Translations under genes and position numbers: made by a program
Shown here: piece after piece, positions 32,337 to 40,686 of the stretch
How positions within the stretch are numbered: the first letter of the stretch is position 1
Layout: each line of letters begins with the position of its first letter
Notes under the pieces: generated by a model
Told to the model about the DNA's origin: nothing
The model's database searches: none
Seen by the model: only the letters and a program-made list of their open reading frames with translations
NCBI GenBank assembly: GCA_016841945.1
Contig: JAENYC010000028.1
Location: 1 to 46,650 of the forward strand
Reading direction: 5' to 3'
Source of the DNA: Haloplasma contractile
Lineage (GTDB): Bacteria > Bacillota_I > Bacilli_A > Haloplasmatales > Haloplasmataceae
Length of the DNA stretch: 46,650 nucleotides

Positions 32337-33849
32337 ACCCAATACCCCCAAGGTTCTTTCTAATTTCTTCTTCTAGGCTTCGTGATTTAGCAAAGAGTTC
32401 AGCCAGTTCACTTGTCATATTTTCCATCTTCTCATCAAATGGAATACCATCGTCTTCTACATCTTCGATTCCTACATATCTTCCCGGGGTTAATACATAC
32501 TCGTGCTCTCTGATTTCTTCAATTTTGGTTGACTTACAGAATCCTTTGATATCTTCATACTCCCCATTGATATTTCGCCATCCATGATAAGTCTCTGAAA
32601 TTTTACTGATATCTTCTTCTGTCAATTGTCTGTGTCGTCTATCAATCATTTCGCCTAATTGTCTTGCATCAATAAAAAGGACTTCATGTTCTCTTGATCT
32701 GAACTCCGGATTATCTTTTTTGTTTCTGTTCAAGATCCAAAGTGATACTGGAATTCCTGTAGAATAAAATAGTTTATCAGGGAGTGCTACAATAGCATCC
32801 ACCATATCCTCTTCTAATAAGTTCTTTCTAATCTCACCTTCATTTGATGTATTAGTACTTAATGATCCATTTGCAAGTACGATACCCGCAGCTCCATTAG
32901 GTGCCAAATGATAAACCATATGCTGTAGCCATGCATAGTTTGCATTGCCGACAGGTGGAATCCCAAACTTCCATCGCACATCATCTGTCAGTTGATTCCC
33001 ACCCCAGTCACTAATATTAAAAGGTGGATTTGCAAGTATATAATCTGATTTCAATGTTTTATGAAGATCATGATGGAAAGTGTCATCATGATGTGGTCCT
33101 AGGTTAGCATCAAGTCCTCTGATTGCTAGGTTCATTTTACAAAGCTTCCATGTTGTAGAATTCAATTCCTGACCGTAAATGGACAAGTTCTCAATCTTTC
33201 CTTGATGATCTTCTACGAACTTTTCACTTTGTACAAACATACCGCCTGAACCACAACAAGGGTCATACACTCTACCTTTATATGGTTCAATCATATCAAC
33301 TAAGGTCTTTACAACACTGGTTGGCGTATAGAACTCTCCACCACCCTTGCCCTCAGCGCTTGCAAACTGGCCAAGGAAGTATTCATACACTCTACCAAGT
33401 AAGTCCTTTTCACCATTTTGATGTAGCTTGATAGTTGAAATTAAGTCAATAAGTTCTCCTAGTCTTCTTTTGTCAATTTCTGGTCTTGCATAGCGTTTAT
33501 CCAATACACCCTTTAAAGATGTGTTTTCTTTTTCAATCAGAATCATAGCATCATCGATATACTGACCAATCTTAGTATCTTTTGCATTATCCATTATAAA
33601 AGACCATCTGGCTTCTTTCGGTACCCAGAAAATATTCTCCGCAGCATATTCATCTCTGTCTTCTTCAAAGCCTTCGCCTTCTTCAATAAGGGCGTTATAT
33701 TTTGTTTCAAATTTATCTGATATATACTTAAGGAAGATTAGTCCCAGTACCACATGTTTATATTCACTGGCATCCATACTACCTCTAAGTTTATCTGCTG
33801 CTTTCCAAAGTGTCTCTTCAAATCCAATGTTTCCTGTTTTCTCAGCCAT
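32326..33849 (-). CDS. hsdM: Type I DNA methyltransferase subunit (HsdM)
   Basis: 507 residues, ATG 33849, GGAGG upstream. N-terminal helical HsdM domain ([35 protein letters not shown]). Methyltransferase: SAM site [13 protein letters not shown] (about 195-210) and catalytic [11 protein letters not shown] (about 273-283), the order of adenine-N6 enzymes. The last residues overlap the start of the PIN gene. The upstream HTH gene ends 20 nt before its start. Confidence 0.96.
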   Translation of the reverse strand: MAEKTGNIGFEETLWKAADKLRGSMDASEYKHVVLGLIFLKYISDKFETKYNALIEEGEGFEEDRDEYAAENIFWVPKEARWSFIMDNAKDTKIGQYIDDAMILIEKENTSLKGVLDKRYARPEIDKRRLGELIDLISTIKLHQNGEKDLLGRVYEYFLGQFASAEGKGGGEFYTPTSVVKTLVDMIEPYKGRVYDPCCGSGGMFVQSEKFVEDHQGKIENLSIYGQELNSTTWKLCKMNLAIRGLDANLGPHHDDTFHHDLHKTLKSDYILANPPFNISDWGGNQLTDDVRWKFGIPPVGNANYAWLQHMVYHLAPNGAAGIVLANGSLSTNTSNEGEIRKNLLEEDMVDAIVALPDKLFYSTGIPVSLWILNRNKKDNPEFRSREHEVLFIDARQLGEMIDRRHRQLTEEDISKISETYHGWRNINGEYEDIKGFCKSTKIEEIREHEYVLTPGRYVGIEDVEDDGIPFDEKMENMTSELAELFAKSRSLEEEIRKNLGGIGYEF

Positions 33850-33868
33850 TTAATTTTCCTCCAATTTT

Positions 33869-34462
33869 TTAGTAGTTATTATCATCAAAAACTTCAAAGA
33901 TCTCGCCTTCAAAGCCTTCTTGTTCTGGTTCACTGTTTACCCAAACTGGCAATACTTCATAATAATGGGCTAGTGCTTCAATCGTTTTATGTAGAATAGT
34001 TTCATGCTGTACTTTTTCCAGTAATTCTACCATGAGCTCATATGTCTCAATGTATGGATTGTTTTCCACCACATCCAATGCGGCCTTGAATCTTGACACC
34101 AGCTTGGCTTTTTTAATATCTCGCTCTATAGTATTCATCTCTTCTTTGTCATAGATGGGAACTTTAACAAGATCATTAATCTTTCCTATAGAAAATTGTT
34201 GTTCGTATTTATTAACGACAGGCTTAAGGTCTCTTTTTAGCTTCTCCTTTTGGAGTTCAAGCTTATCAATTTCTGTTAGTTCACGTCCAAAGTACTTCCG
34301 TTCAATGCCAAATATCTCTTCCAATACTGGTAGGTATTTCTTCGGAATATTTTGTCGTCCTTTTACCCACATATTAATATTTTGTTTCCTAATTCCTAAC
34401 TTTTCTGCTAACTCTATATGTTGAATAGTAAAGAGATTTAGAATATATTCTAATCCGATCAA
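33869..34462 (-). CDS. HTH regulator heading the restriction operon
   Basis: 197 residues, TTG start at 34462 with GGAGGTGAGAAC upstream. N-terminal HTH (IQHIELAEKLGIRKQNINMW, then VKGRQNIPKKYLPVLEEIFG) followed by a charged helical part. The gene is the first in the operon; the -35 of its promoter lies in a 13-bp palindrome, so it probably represses itself and the restriction genes, delaying restriction until methylation is established. Confidence 0.75.
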   Translation of the reverse strand: MIGLEYILNLFTIQHIELAEKLGIRKQNINMWVKGRQNIPKKYLPVLEEIFGIERKYFGRELTEIDKLELQKEKLKRDLKPVVNKYEQQFSIGKINDLVKVPIYDKEEMNTIERDIKKAKLVSRFKAALDVVENNPYIETYELMVELLEKVQHETILHKTIEALAHYYEVLPVWVNSEPEQEGFEGEIFEVFDDNNY

Positions 34463-34504
34463 GTTCTCACCTCCAGGTAAAGAGCCATATTCCCATATAT
34501 TTAT

Positions 34505-34533
34505 ATTCTACTTTAATTTATTGACTGGGTCAA
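34505..34533 (-). promoter_or_regulatory. Promoter of the restriction operon with palindrome over the -35
   Basis: Minus strand TTGACC (34528-34533), 17 nt, TAGAAT (34505-34510). The sequence TTGACCCAGTCAA (34521-34533) is a perfect TTGAC-(3 nt)-GTCAA palindrome covering the -35, a natural operator for the HTH protein. Confidence 0.7.
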
Positions 34534-34642
34534 TTAAAAATGTAAATATTTTCTCAATATTAGTATTTTATTGTAGAAACGTAATAAAAAGTTATCCTTG
34601 CTTAATAAAGTTCTTTCTTAAGTATAGATATTATGCAAAATG

Positions 34643-34683
34643 ATAAAAGGCAATTCAGTCAAAATATCCGAATAGCCTTTTAT
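34643..34683. terminator. Hairpin between the C-terminal HEPN-like gene and the restriction operon
   Basis: ATAAAAGGC and GCCTTTTAT pair over 9 bp with a further ATTC/GAAT inside (one A-A mismatch). Loose T-rich sequence follows on plus, only weakly on minus. A possible terminator for the minus gene ending at 34887. The rest of the 424-nt gap 34463-34886 is AT-rich; it contains a 12-codon frame on plus (34810-34848) with a strong AAGGAGG site. Confidence 0.4.
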
Positions 34684-34886
34684 ACTTATTTACTTTTTAA
34701 GGATATATAGAGTATTCGAAATTCTTCTGTGCTTAAATTAACATTCCTTTTCTCCTTCTTAAACAATCATTCTTTATGTTTAATTTTTAAGGAGGAACCC
34801 TTTATTATTATGAAGAACTATATAACTACTTACAATTCTAACAGATAACATTCTCAATGCAAGAAGCGATCCCACATATAACATTT

Positions 34887-36302
34887 TCATCTTTTTATTT
34901 CTAGTATATAGGTATTTTTATATTCGTTTTGTCCACATATTAGTAGAAGTAAGTGAAACAATTCATATGCAACATCTTTAGTAAATATTTCATCACTTAT
35001 ACGGTGCGATAAAATATTACGATAGTTTTCATATTGTTCATTATTAAGTTTCTTTTCAATATAATCTATAACGAATTTGTTAAGAATTTCCTTTTCTTTG
35101 ATTTCCTTTATTATTGTAGTTAATGATTTAATAACTTGTGTTTCAGCATTACTATTTTTATTTTCATACTCCACATCTACCATGTTTCTTAATAATTTTT
35201 CTAAATTAGGAACAATGATGTAAATAAATATATCATAATCCTTGTTAAAAAAAGATACAAGAGCCAAGTTAATGTGCTTCTTATCTTCATTTCTTATTAA
35301 CGAATATGCTAAAATCTCATTAATTAATTTATTAATATTTATATGAGGATTCATTATAATACCTTCTATTGAGGGAATTATATCTAAAACTCTATGAAAC
35401 ACTCTAGCGTTAATTTCTACAAATTGTTCATGTGACACAGTCTCCACCAGTCTGTTCTCATTAAAAGTTGATACAGATATTAAGTCGGATAAATTTATAT
35501 TTGATTTATTAACTTGAGTTGAGATGCAATAAGGTTTATAATTAATTTCTTTTTCTTCTTTGCCTTTAACGATGACTTTAGTATTAAAATTAATTCGGCA
35601 AGAAGATAAAAATTTTATTATGTCATCTTCATAGAGCAAATCAGAAAAAAAATCTCTTTTTAGTTTAATAGCTACATTAATACATTTCTGTAATTGTTCA
35701 TCAAAAACATGCTCAATTGCACACATTGAATTTAATATATTTGGCATCAGTTGTTTTTGCAATAATAAACATTTTTCATACTCTTGCTTACTATTTAATT
35801 CTTTAAATATTACAAGACTTGTCCTTAAGAAAGCAAATGATTGAGGAGTTTGCTTATATGCTAAAGCTAATTCATAACCCACTTTAGCATATTCATATTT
35901 TAAAAAGTTCTTATCTAATTTACTTGAATTAATGAAATGTTTTAATATCGAATGTAAATTTTCCTTGCTTTTTATTGTATTACATTTACAAATATGTTTT
36001 TTTATAAGATTAATTTTTTGATTCTTATCTTTATATAAAAGAACATAATTATATAATAATGATTGTTCATACGTTATGTCTGCTTCAAATAACTCATTAA
36101 GTAACTTTGTGAATGTATCTAATTTAATTGAAAATCCATCTTTAAATTTCCTATATAATATCAAAGATTTATTTAATGAATTTGTTAAACCCTTATTAAA
36201 TCCATTATCTTTCAAAATATGTTCTTTTAATAAATTGTAATTTTGATTAATAAAATCCTCTGCTTGCCTAAAATTTAATTTTTCAACTTCATCATATAGC
36301 AT
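34887..36302 (-). CDS. 471-aa protein with C-terminal RX4H (HEPN/DUF4209-like) domain
   Basis: ATG 36302, with a modest GAGTGAT site. All-helical, Lys/Asn-rich, no membrane segment. The C-terminal quarter has the pattern of HEPN domains of the DUF4209 type: EKLLRNMVDVEYE, then long helices, then R428-NILS-H433 in ENYRNILSHRIS followed by AYELFHLLLLICG. The N-terminal part looks like a helical repeat region (about 1-270). No NTPase or protease motif. Its place at the end of a defence island suggests a single-gene defence factor; I infer this from neighbourhood and the motif only. The very low GC matches the nearby phage and RM genes. Confidence 0.55.
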   Translation of the reverse strand: MLYDEVEKLNFRQAEDFINQNYNLLKEHILKDNGFNKGLTNSLNKSLILYRKFKDGFSIKLDTFTKLLNELFEADITYEQSLLYNYVLLYKDKNQKINLIKKHICKCNTIKSKENLHSILKHFINSSKLDKNFLKYEYAKVGYELALAYKQTPQSFAFLRTSLVIFKELNSKQEYEKCLLLQKQLMPNILNSMCAIEHVFDEQLQKCINVAIKLKRDFFSDLLYEDDIIKFLSSCRINFNTKVIVKGKEEKEINYKPYCISTQVNKSNINLSDLISVSTFNENRLVETVSHEQFVEINARVFHRVLDIIPSIEGIIMNPHININKLINEILAYSLIRNEDKKHINLALVSFFNKDYDIFIYIIVPNLEKLLRNMVDVEYENKNSNAETQVIKSLTTIIKEIKEKEILNKFVIDYIEKKLNNEQYENYRNILSHRISDEIFTKDVAYELFHLLLLICGQNEYKNTYILEIKR

Positions 36303-36734
36303 AAACTAATCACTCACTTTGCCTCATATATATGTATTTTGTAAAAATATGGATCCATTCTATTATATTTATACATTTTTTAATCGCCATCTTAACTTAA
36401 ATCCATTATCAGATTATTTTTTCTTGAAATTATTAAAATTACTTATATCATCATAAATAATCAGTCCCTAATTGAAAGCATAGCGATGTATATTAATTTT
36501 TTTATTATACGTATATAAGTATACCAAAAAAGCACAGATATTCCATCACTTTTCTACATATTATAGCAAAAGTATTTGATAAATTCATATAACTCATTAA
36601 GTTAGAAATTCAACATGATTAGTATTATTATATTAATTATTCTCCAAGCTACAATAGGGGGGTCGTTTTCACTAAAAACCTTATACCTTTACGCATAATG
36701 CTATACAAATACGCAAAACTGTAGTTATCGTATT
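36303..36734. other. Non-coding stretch before the IS66 element
   Basis: About 430 nt of AT-rich DNA without a supportable gene. On the minus strand TATAAT-like sequences near 36385 could promote the 36302 gene but no clear -35 is seen. At 36658 begins GGGGGTCGTTTT, one arm of the outer inverted repeat described separately. Confidence 0.5.
36658..36669. repeat. Outer inverted repeat, left arm (split by IS66)
   Basis: GGGGGTCGTTTT, matched by AAAACGACCCCC at 39222-39233 on the far side of the IS66. Without the insertion the two arms would be about 66 nt apart, bounding a sequence of about 90 bp: a possible MITE-like relic or IS end. Confidence 0.55.
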
Positions 36735-36742
36735 ACTAAAAC
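36735..36742. repeat. Target site duplication of the IS66 element, left copy
   Basis: ACTAAAAC, identical to 39219-39226; the 8-bp length is the normal one for IS66. Confidence 0.9.
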
Positions 36743-36791
36743 GTAAGCGTAAATGCTGATGCATCTTCCACTAATTAAATGTATATGAGAC

Positions 36792-36822
36792 AATCCTCTT
36801 AAAATAAAATTTTAGGAGGATT
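36792..36822 (+). other. Hairpin that hides the tnpA ribosome binding site
   Basis: AATCCTCTTAAAAT and ATTTTAGGAGGATT form a 14-bp stem (one G-T pair, 3-nt loop). The GGAGG used by tnpA (ATG 36829) is inside the second arm. Confidence 0.65.
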
Positions 36823-36828
36823 TTTAAT

Positions 36829-37152
36829 ATGACTAAAGAAGAATTGAGAAATGATTGGGAAAAGAGAATTAAGGATTATCAAGAAAGTGGTTTATCTATG
36901 TCTAAATGGTGTAAAAAAACCGGTAATAAGTTGCATCAACTTCAATATTGGTTAAAAAAGTACAAGAATAATACAATTCCTAAAAAAGAAAATACAAATT
37001 GGGTATCCGTTAATCTTAATACAAAAGATAATTCATCTATGGAAAATAATACCATAAAACTTAAAATAGGAAAATGCGAAATTGAAATTAAATCAGGTTT
37101 TGATGTAGAATCTCTTAAAAAAGTTGTAAGCGTGGTTAATGAATTATGTTAA
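36829..37152 (+). CDS. tnpA: IS66 accessory protein TnpA
   Basis: 107 residues. HTH-containing small protein of the IS66 set: TKEELRNDWEKRIKDYQESG then LSMSKWCKKTGNKLHQLQYW, a helix-turn-helix like that of other IS66 TnpA / IS3 OrfA. Needed together with TnpB for efficient transposition. The stop overlaps the tnpB start by 7 nt. Confidence 0.88.
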   Translation: MTKEELRNDWEKRIKDYQESGLSMSKWCKKTGNKLHQLQYWLKKYKNNTIPKKENTNWVSVNLNTKDNSSMENNTIKLKIGKCEIEIKSGFDVESLKKVVSVVNELC

Positions 37153-37502
37153 ACATTAAGAAGGTTAAAACAGTTTACATCGCAACAGGAGCCACCGATT
37201 TACGCAAAGGAGTAAATGGTTTATCAATACTAGTACAAGAAGAATTTGAATTAGATCCATTTTCACCATCAATCTTTATTTTCTGTAATAAAAGCAAAGA
37301 CAAAATTAAGGCGCTTCATTGGGACCATTCAGGATTTTGGTTATATGCATATCATCTCCAACGGGGTAAATTTAAATGGCCAAATGAAGGTGAAAATGAT
37401 ACCATAAAAACAAATCTCAAAGAGTTAAAATGGTTAATTGATGGTTATGAATTAAGACGTGGGAAACGACACCCTGAAGTCAAACAAAGACGTGTTATAT
37501 AA
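37146..37502 (+). CDS. tnpB: IS66 accessory protein TnpB
   Basis: 118 residues. It has the near-invariant IS66 Orf2 motifs: VYIATGATDLRKGVNGLSIL near the start, FIFCNKSKDKIKALHWDHSG in the middle and WLYAYHLQRGKFKWP after it. Role in transposition is required but not catalytic. Coupled to tnpA by overlap. Confidence 0.95.
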   Translation: MLNIKKVKTVYIATGATDLRKGVNGLSILVQEEFELDPFSPSIFIFCNKSKDKIKALHWDHSGFWLYAYHLQRGKFKWPNEGENDTIKTNLKELKWLIDGYELRRGKRHPEVKQRRVI

Positions 37503-37558
37503 GAAAAAATAAGTGTTTTTAACACCTGATTATTAGTGACTTTTTTGTCGAAATGTGG

Positions 37559-37564
37559 TATAAT
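37559..37564 (+). promoter_or_regulatory. Extended -10 promoter inside the IS66, upstream of tnpC
   Basis: TGGTATAAT (TATAAT at 37559-37564), 35 nt before tnpC, in the 96-nt gap after tnpB. A TGACTT or TTTTTT upstream could serve as -35. Suggests tnpC has its own transcription. Confidence 0.45.
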
Positions 37565-37598
37565 ATAGATAGTAAATAAAGTGAAGTAGGAATTAAAA

Positions 37599-39140
37599 AT
37601 GACAGTAAAAAATGAACTAACAAAAGAACAATTAATTGAAGAAAATGAAATTTTAAAAGCTAAAGTAGAATGGTTTGAAGGACAATTCAAAAAGATTCAA
37701 CAAGAACTTTATGGTTCTAAAAGTGAAAAAACTCGTCCTGAAGACGGTCAACTTAATTTATTTAATGAAGCAGAAGTATTGGCGGATGATACAGAAGAAG
37801 AACCTACTTTCGAAAAGATTACATATGAAAGACGTAAGAAAAGAAAGAGTAAGGAAGAAACATTAAAAGATCTTCCAGTAGAAAAAATTGAATATACATT
37901 AAGTGAAGAAGAACGTCTATGTCCACATGGTCATGGACCTCTTCAGGTTATAGGACAAGTAATAACTAAAGAAATTGCGATTAAACCAATGGAGGTTTAT
38001 GTTATCGAACATATCCAAAATAAATATGCTTGTCGTCCATGTGAAATAGAAGGGATTCAAACACCCATTATGATAGCACCTAAACCTAAACGTGCTATTC
38101 CAGGAAGCATGGTATCTTCATCAACCATTTCTTATGTAGCGAATCAAAAGTATACAAATGGAATGCCACTCTACCGGCAAGAACAAGAATTTAAAAGAAA
38201 TGGCATCGAATTATCTAGACAAACTTTAGCTAATTGGATGATAAAAGCATCTCAGTGCTTTACTCCTCTATTTAATCGTTTACATGAATTAATGATCAAA
38301 AAAGACATTCTACATGCAGATGAAAGTACTTTACAAGTTTTAAAAGAACCCGGGAAGGCCCCTACCTCAAAATCATACATGTGGTTATATCGAACAGGTA
38401 AATATGATAAACCTATTATATTGTATGATTATCAACCATCTCGTTCCGGAGATAATCCAAAGAGATTCTTAGAAGGATTTTCTGGATATCTAAATGTAGA
38501 TGGATATGCTGGGTACAATAAGGTTCCTGATGTTATTTTAGTGTCATGTCTTGCTCATGCCCGGAGAAGATTTAAAAAGACATTAGATGTTTTACCTAAA
38601 AACAGCAAAGTTATGAGAACTCGGGCCAATGCTGGTTTGAATTATTGTAACCAGTTATATAAGATAGAATCGAAAATAAGGGACTTAAGTCCTGAAGAGC
38701 GTTATAAAAAGCGATTAGAGTTAAGCCGACCCGTGTTGGATGATTTTTTAGCATGGCTAAATGAAATGAGAGAAAAAATAATACCAAAATCATTATTAGG
38801 TGACGCCATCAACTATACATTAAATCAATGGGATCATCTAACTAATTTCTTGCTGGATGGTCGATTAGAAATCGACAATAACAGAGCTGAGAGAAATTTT
38901 AAAAGCTATGTGGTGGGACGTAAAGGATGGTTATTCAGTAATACACCAAAAGGTGCTAAGACTAGTGCAATTATTTTTAGCTTAGTCGAAACAGCCAAAG
39001 AGAATAAATTAAAACCATTTAATTATCTTAAATACCTTTTAGATCAACTTCCTAATATTGATATTAACAATGAAAAAGAACTAGATAAATTATTACCATG
39101 GTCAGACTCAATTCCTGATGATTGTAAACTAAACAAATAA
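37599..39140 (+). CDS. tnpC: IS66 transposase TnpC
   Basis: 513 residues, ATG 37599. N-terminal leucine-rich coiled coil (LTKEQLIEENEILKAKVEWF), Cys pairs of a zinc-ribbon (LCPHGHGPL; YACRPCEI), then the DDE core: first Asp in HADESTLQVL, second in LNVDGYAGYNKV, and Glu in DNNRAERNFKSYVVGRKGWL. Ends with the IS66 C-terminal segment LDKLLPWSDSIPDDCKL. Full length. Confidence 0.96.
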   Translation: MTVKNELTKEQLIEENEILKAKVEWFEGQFKKIQQELYGSKSEKTRPEDGQLNLFNEAEVLADDTEEEPTFEKITYERRKKRKSKEETLKDLPVEKIEYTLSEEERLCPHGHGPLQVIGQVITKEIAIKPMEVYVIEHIQNKYACRPCEIEGIQTPIMIAPKPKRAIPGSMVSSSTISYVANQKYTNGMPLYRQEQEFKRNGIELSRQTLANWMIKASQCFTPLFNRLHELMIKKDILHADESTLQVLKEPGKAPTSKSYMWLYRTGKYDKPIILYDYQPSRSGDNPKRFLEGFSGYLNVDGYAGYNKVPDVILVSCLAHARRRFKKTLDVLPKNSKVMRTRANAGLNYCNQLYKIESKIRDLSPEERYKKRLELSRPVLDDFLAWLNEMREKIIPKSLLGDAINYTLNQWDHLTNFLLDGRLEIDNNRAERNFKSYVVGRKGWLFSNTPKGAKTSAIIFSLVETAKENKLKPFNYLKYLLDQLPNIDINNEKELDKLLPWSDSIPDDCKLNK

Positions 39141-39145
39141 AGAAT

Positions 39146-39190
39146 ATCCCCATTTCAAAGACCAATATTGAAGTGGGGATTATTATTTTT
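39146..39190 (+). terminator. Terminator of the IS66 transposase
   Basis: ATCCCCATTTCAA pairs with TTGAAGTGGGGAT (12 of 13) and is followed by a T-rich TTATTATTTTT. Confidence 0.8.
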
Positions 39191-39218
39191 GTCAAGATGC
39201 CTCAGCATTGACGCTTAC

Positions 39219-39226
39219 ACTAAAAC
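39219..39226. repeat. Target site duplication of the IS66 element, right copy
   Basis: ACTAAAAC, identical to 36735-36742. Confidence 0.9.
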
Positions 39227-39233
39227 GACCCCC
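39222..39233. repeat. Outer inverted repeat, right arm
   Basis: AAAACGACCCCC, perfect 12-bp inverse of 36658-36669. It overlaps the right target duplication, so the IS66 inserted at the very edge of the older repeat-bounded sequence. Confidence 0.55.
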
Positions 39234-39235
39234 AT

Positions 39236-39270
39236 AATAAAAAAATCCCCCATACTCTCGGTATGAGGGA
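39236..39270 (-). terminator. Terminator of the chromosomal methyltransferase gene
   Basis: Minus strand: TCCCTCATAC, loop, GTATGGGGGA (one mismatch) followed by TTTTTTTATT. It lies 55 nt after the stop at 39325. Confidence 0.8.
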
Positions 39271-39324
39271 ACATATTTAGGACTCTAAATAAGTTCCTGA
39301 TATTTAAAAAACTAAATATATAGC

Positions 39325-40671
39325 TTATTTTCTGACTAGCAAAACAACACTCTCAACGTGTGATGTCTGCGGAAACATATCTATTGGTTGAATAGATTTA
39401 ATATGATAGTATTTTCTTAGTTCATTTAAATCCTTTGAAAGTGTTGAGGGGTTACAAGAAACATAGATTACCTTCTTTATTTTTATTTTACGTAATATAC
39501 TAAGTAATTTAGTATCTATTCCTGTTCTTGGTGGGTCCATAATAAGTATATCAGGTTTAAACCCTTGATTTATCCACTTTGGTATAATCTTTTCTGATGC
39601 ACCTTTTTCAAAATGAGTATTGTTAAGGTTGTTTAATTTGGCATTATATTTTGCATCTTTTATAGCTTGTTCAGTTTGATCGACTCCACGCACTTCATCT
39701 ACTTCATCTGCAAGATATATCCCAATTGTACCCGCACCACAATATGCATCAATCATTTTATCTGTTTTATTTAAATCCGCTATTTCTTTTACTTTATCAT
39801 ACAATATTCGTGTTTGTTCGGTATTTAGTTGATAAAAAGATTGTGGAGATAATACAAATTTGCTGTTCCCTATTTTGGCATCAATTGTTTCTTTTCCTTT
39901 AATATGAATAAATTCATTCCCATATATTTGATGACTAACATCACGATTAATATTTATGTAAAATGATTTAACTTCAGGTACTTTTTTAATTAAATCTTCT
40001 GCTATTTTTTTCATATCATGTAAATCTTTATCTTTTAGAACAAGGACTACTTGACATTGTTTTGTAGTTTCAATATATCGAACAGAAATATATCTCAATA
40101 TTCCACTCTTACTTCTCCGATTATATACCATGATATGATATTTCATCATTAATTTTTTAATTTCATATACAACATGATTCACCATTTCATCTTGTATAAT
40201 ACATTTATCCACATGAATTAAACGATTGGTATTTGCTTCATATAATCCCGTTACGACCCTTTTTCCATCAAAAGCAACAGGCATTTGTGCTTTATTTCTA
40301 TAATTATATGGATTATCCATTCCAATCGTTTCTTTAATATCTATATTTAATTTTTCATAATTTGGTAAATAACGATCTAACGCTTGTATTATAATATCTT
40401 TTTTAATTTTTAACTGTTCATTATATTCTAAATGCTGAAGCTGACAACCTCCACATCGACCAAAATAAGGACAAGGTGCTTCAACCCTATCTTTTGATTG
40501 TTTAATTATTTTAACTGTTTTACCTTCAATATAATTACGATGTTCCTTAGTAAATCGACAAATTACCTCTTCATTAGGAAGTGCTCCATCTACAAATACT
40601 GCTTTTCTTTTGTAGTAACCAATCCCTTCTCCATTTATCCCCAATCGTTTTATCGTTAGTAATTTATTCAT
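39325..40671 (-). CDS. rlmCD: 23S rRNA (uracil-C5)-methyltransferase, RlmCD-like
   Basis: 448 residues, ATG 40671 with AAGGAG. N-terminal TRAM domain (about 1-58), iron-sulphur cluster cysteines in CPYFGRCGGCQLQH (about 67-80) with a fourth Cys later (HVDKCIIQ), then a SAM-dependent methyltransferase: DAYCGAGTIGIYLAD, DPPRTGID and the catalytic VSCNPSTLSKDL Cys, with a C-terminal HVESVVLLVRK. In Bacillota this family methylates two 23S rRNA uridines. The gene is chromosomal. Confidence 0.92.
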   Translation of the reverse strand: MNKLLTIKRLGINGEGIGYYKRKAVFVDGALPNEEVICRFTKEHRNYIEGKTVKIIKQSKDRVEAPCPYFGRCGGCQLQHLEYNEQLKIKKDIIIQALDRYLPNYEKLNIDIKETIGMDNPYNYRNKAQMPVAFDGKRVVTGLYEANTNRLIHVDKCIIQDEMVNHVVYEIKKLMMKYHIMVYNRRSKSGILRYISVRYIETTKQCQVVLVLKDKDLHDMKKIAEDLIKKVPEVKSFYININRDVSHQIYGNEFIHIKGKETIDAKIGNSKFVLSPQSFYQLNTEQTRILYDKVKEIADLNKTDKMIDAYCGAGTIGIYLADEVDEVRGVDQTEQAIKDAKYNAKLNNLNNTHFEKGASEKIIPKWINQGFKPDILIMDPPRTGIDTKLLSILRKIKIKKVIYVSCNPSTLSKDLNELRKYYHIKSIQPIDMFPQTSHVESVVLLVRK

Positions 40672-40686
40672 GCTTAATACTCCTTG

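Larger units (their letters stand above)
36743..39218 (+). mobile_element. IS66-family insertion sequence, intact
   Basis: 2476 bp with three genes in the order tnpA, tnpB, tnpC. The ends start with GTAAGCG, the conserved IS66 terminus, and match as inverted repeats over the first 25 bp with two mismatches. It is flanked by an 8-bp direct duplication. All three frames are intact, so it is probably a recent and functional copy. It separates the defence island from the chromosomal genes. Confidence 0.95.

Noticed and set aside
36650-36657. IS66 ends placed at the GGGGG/CCCCC repeats
   Set aside because: No 8-bp duplication flanks them, while GTAAGCG ends at 36743 and 39218 have a perfect ACTAAAAC duplication.
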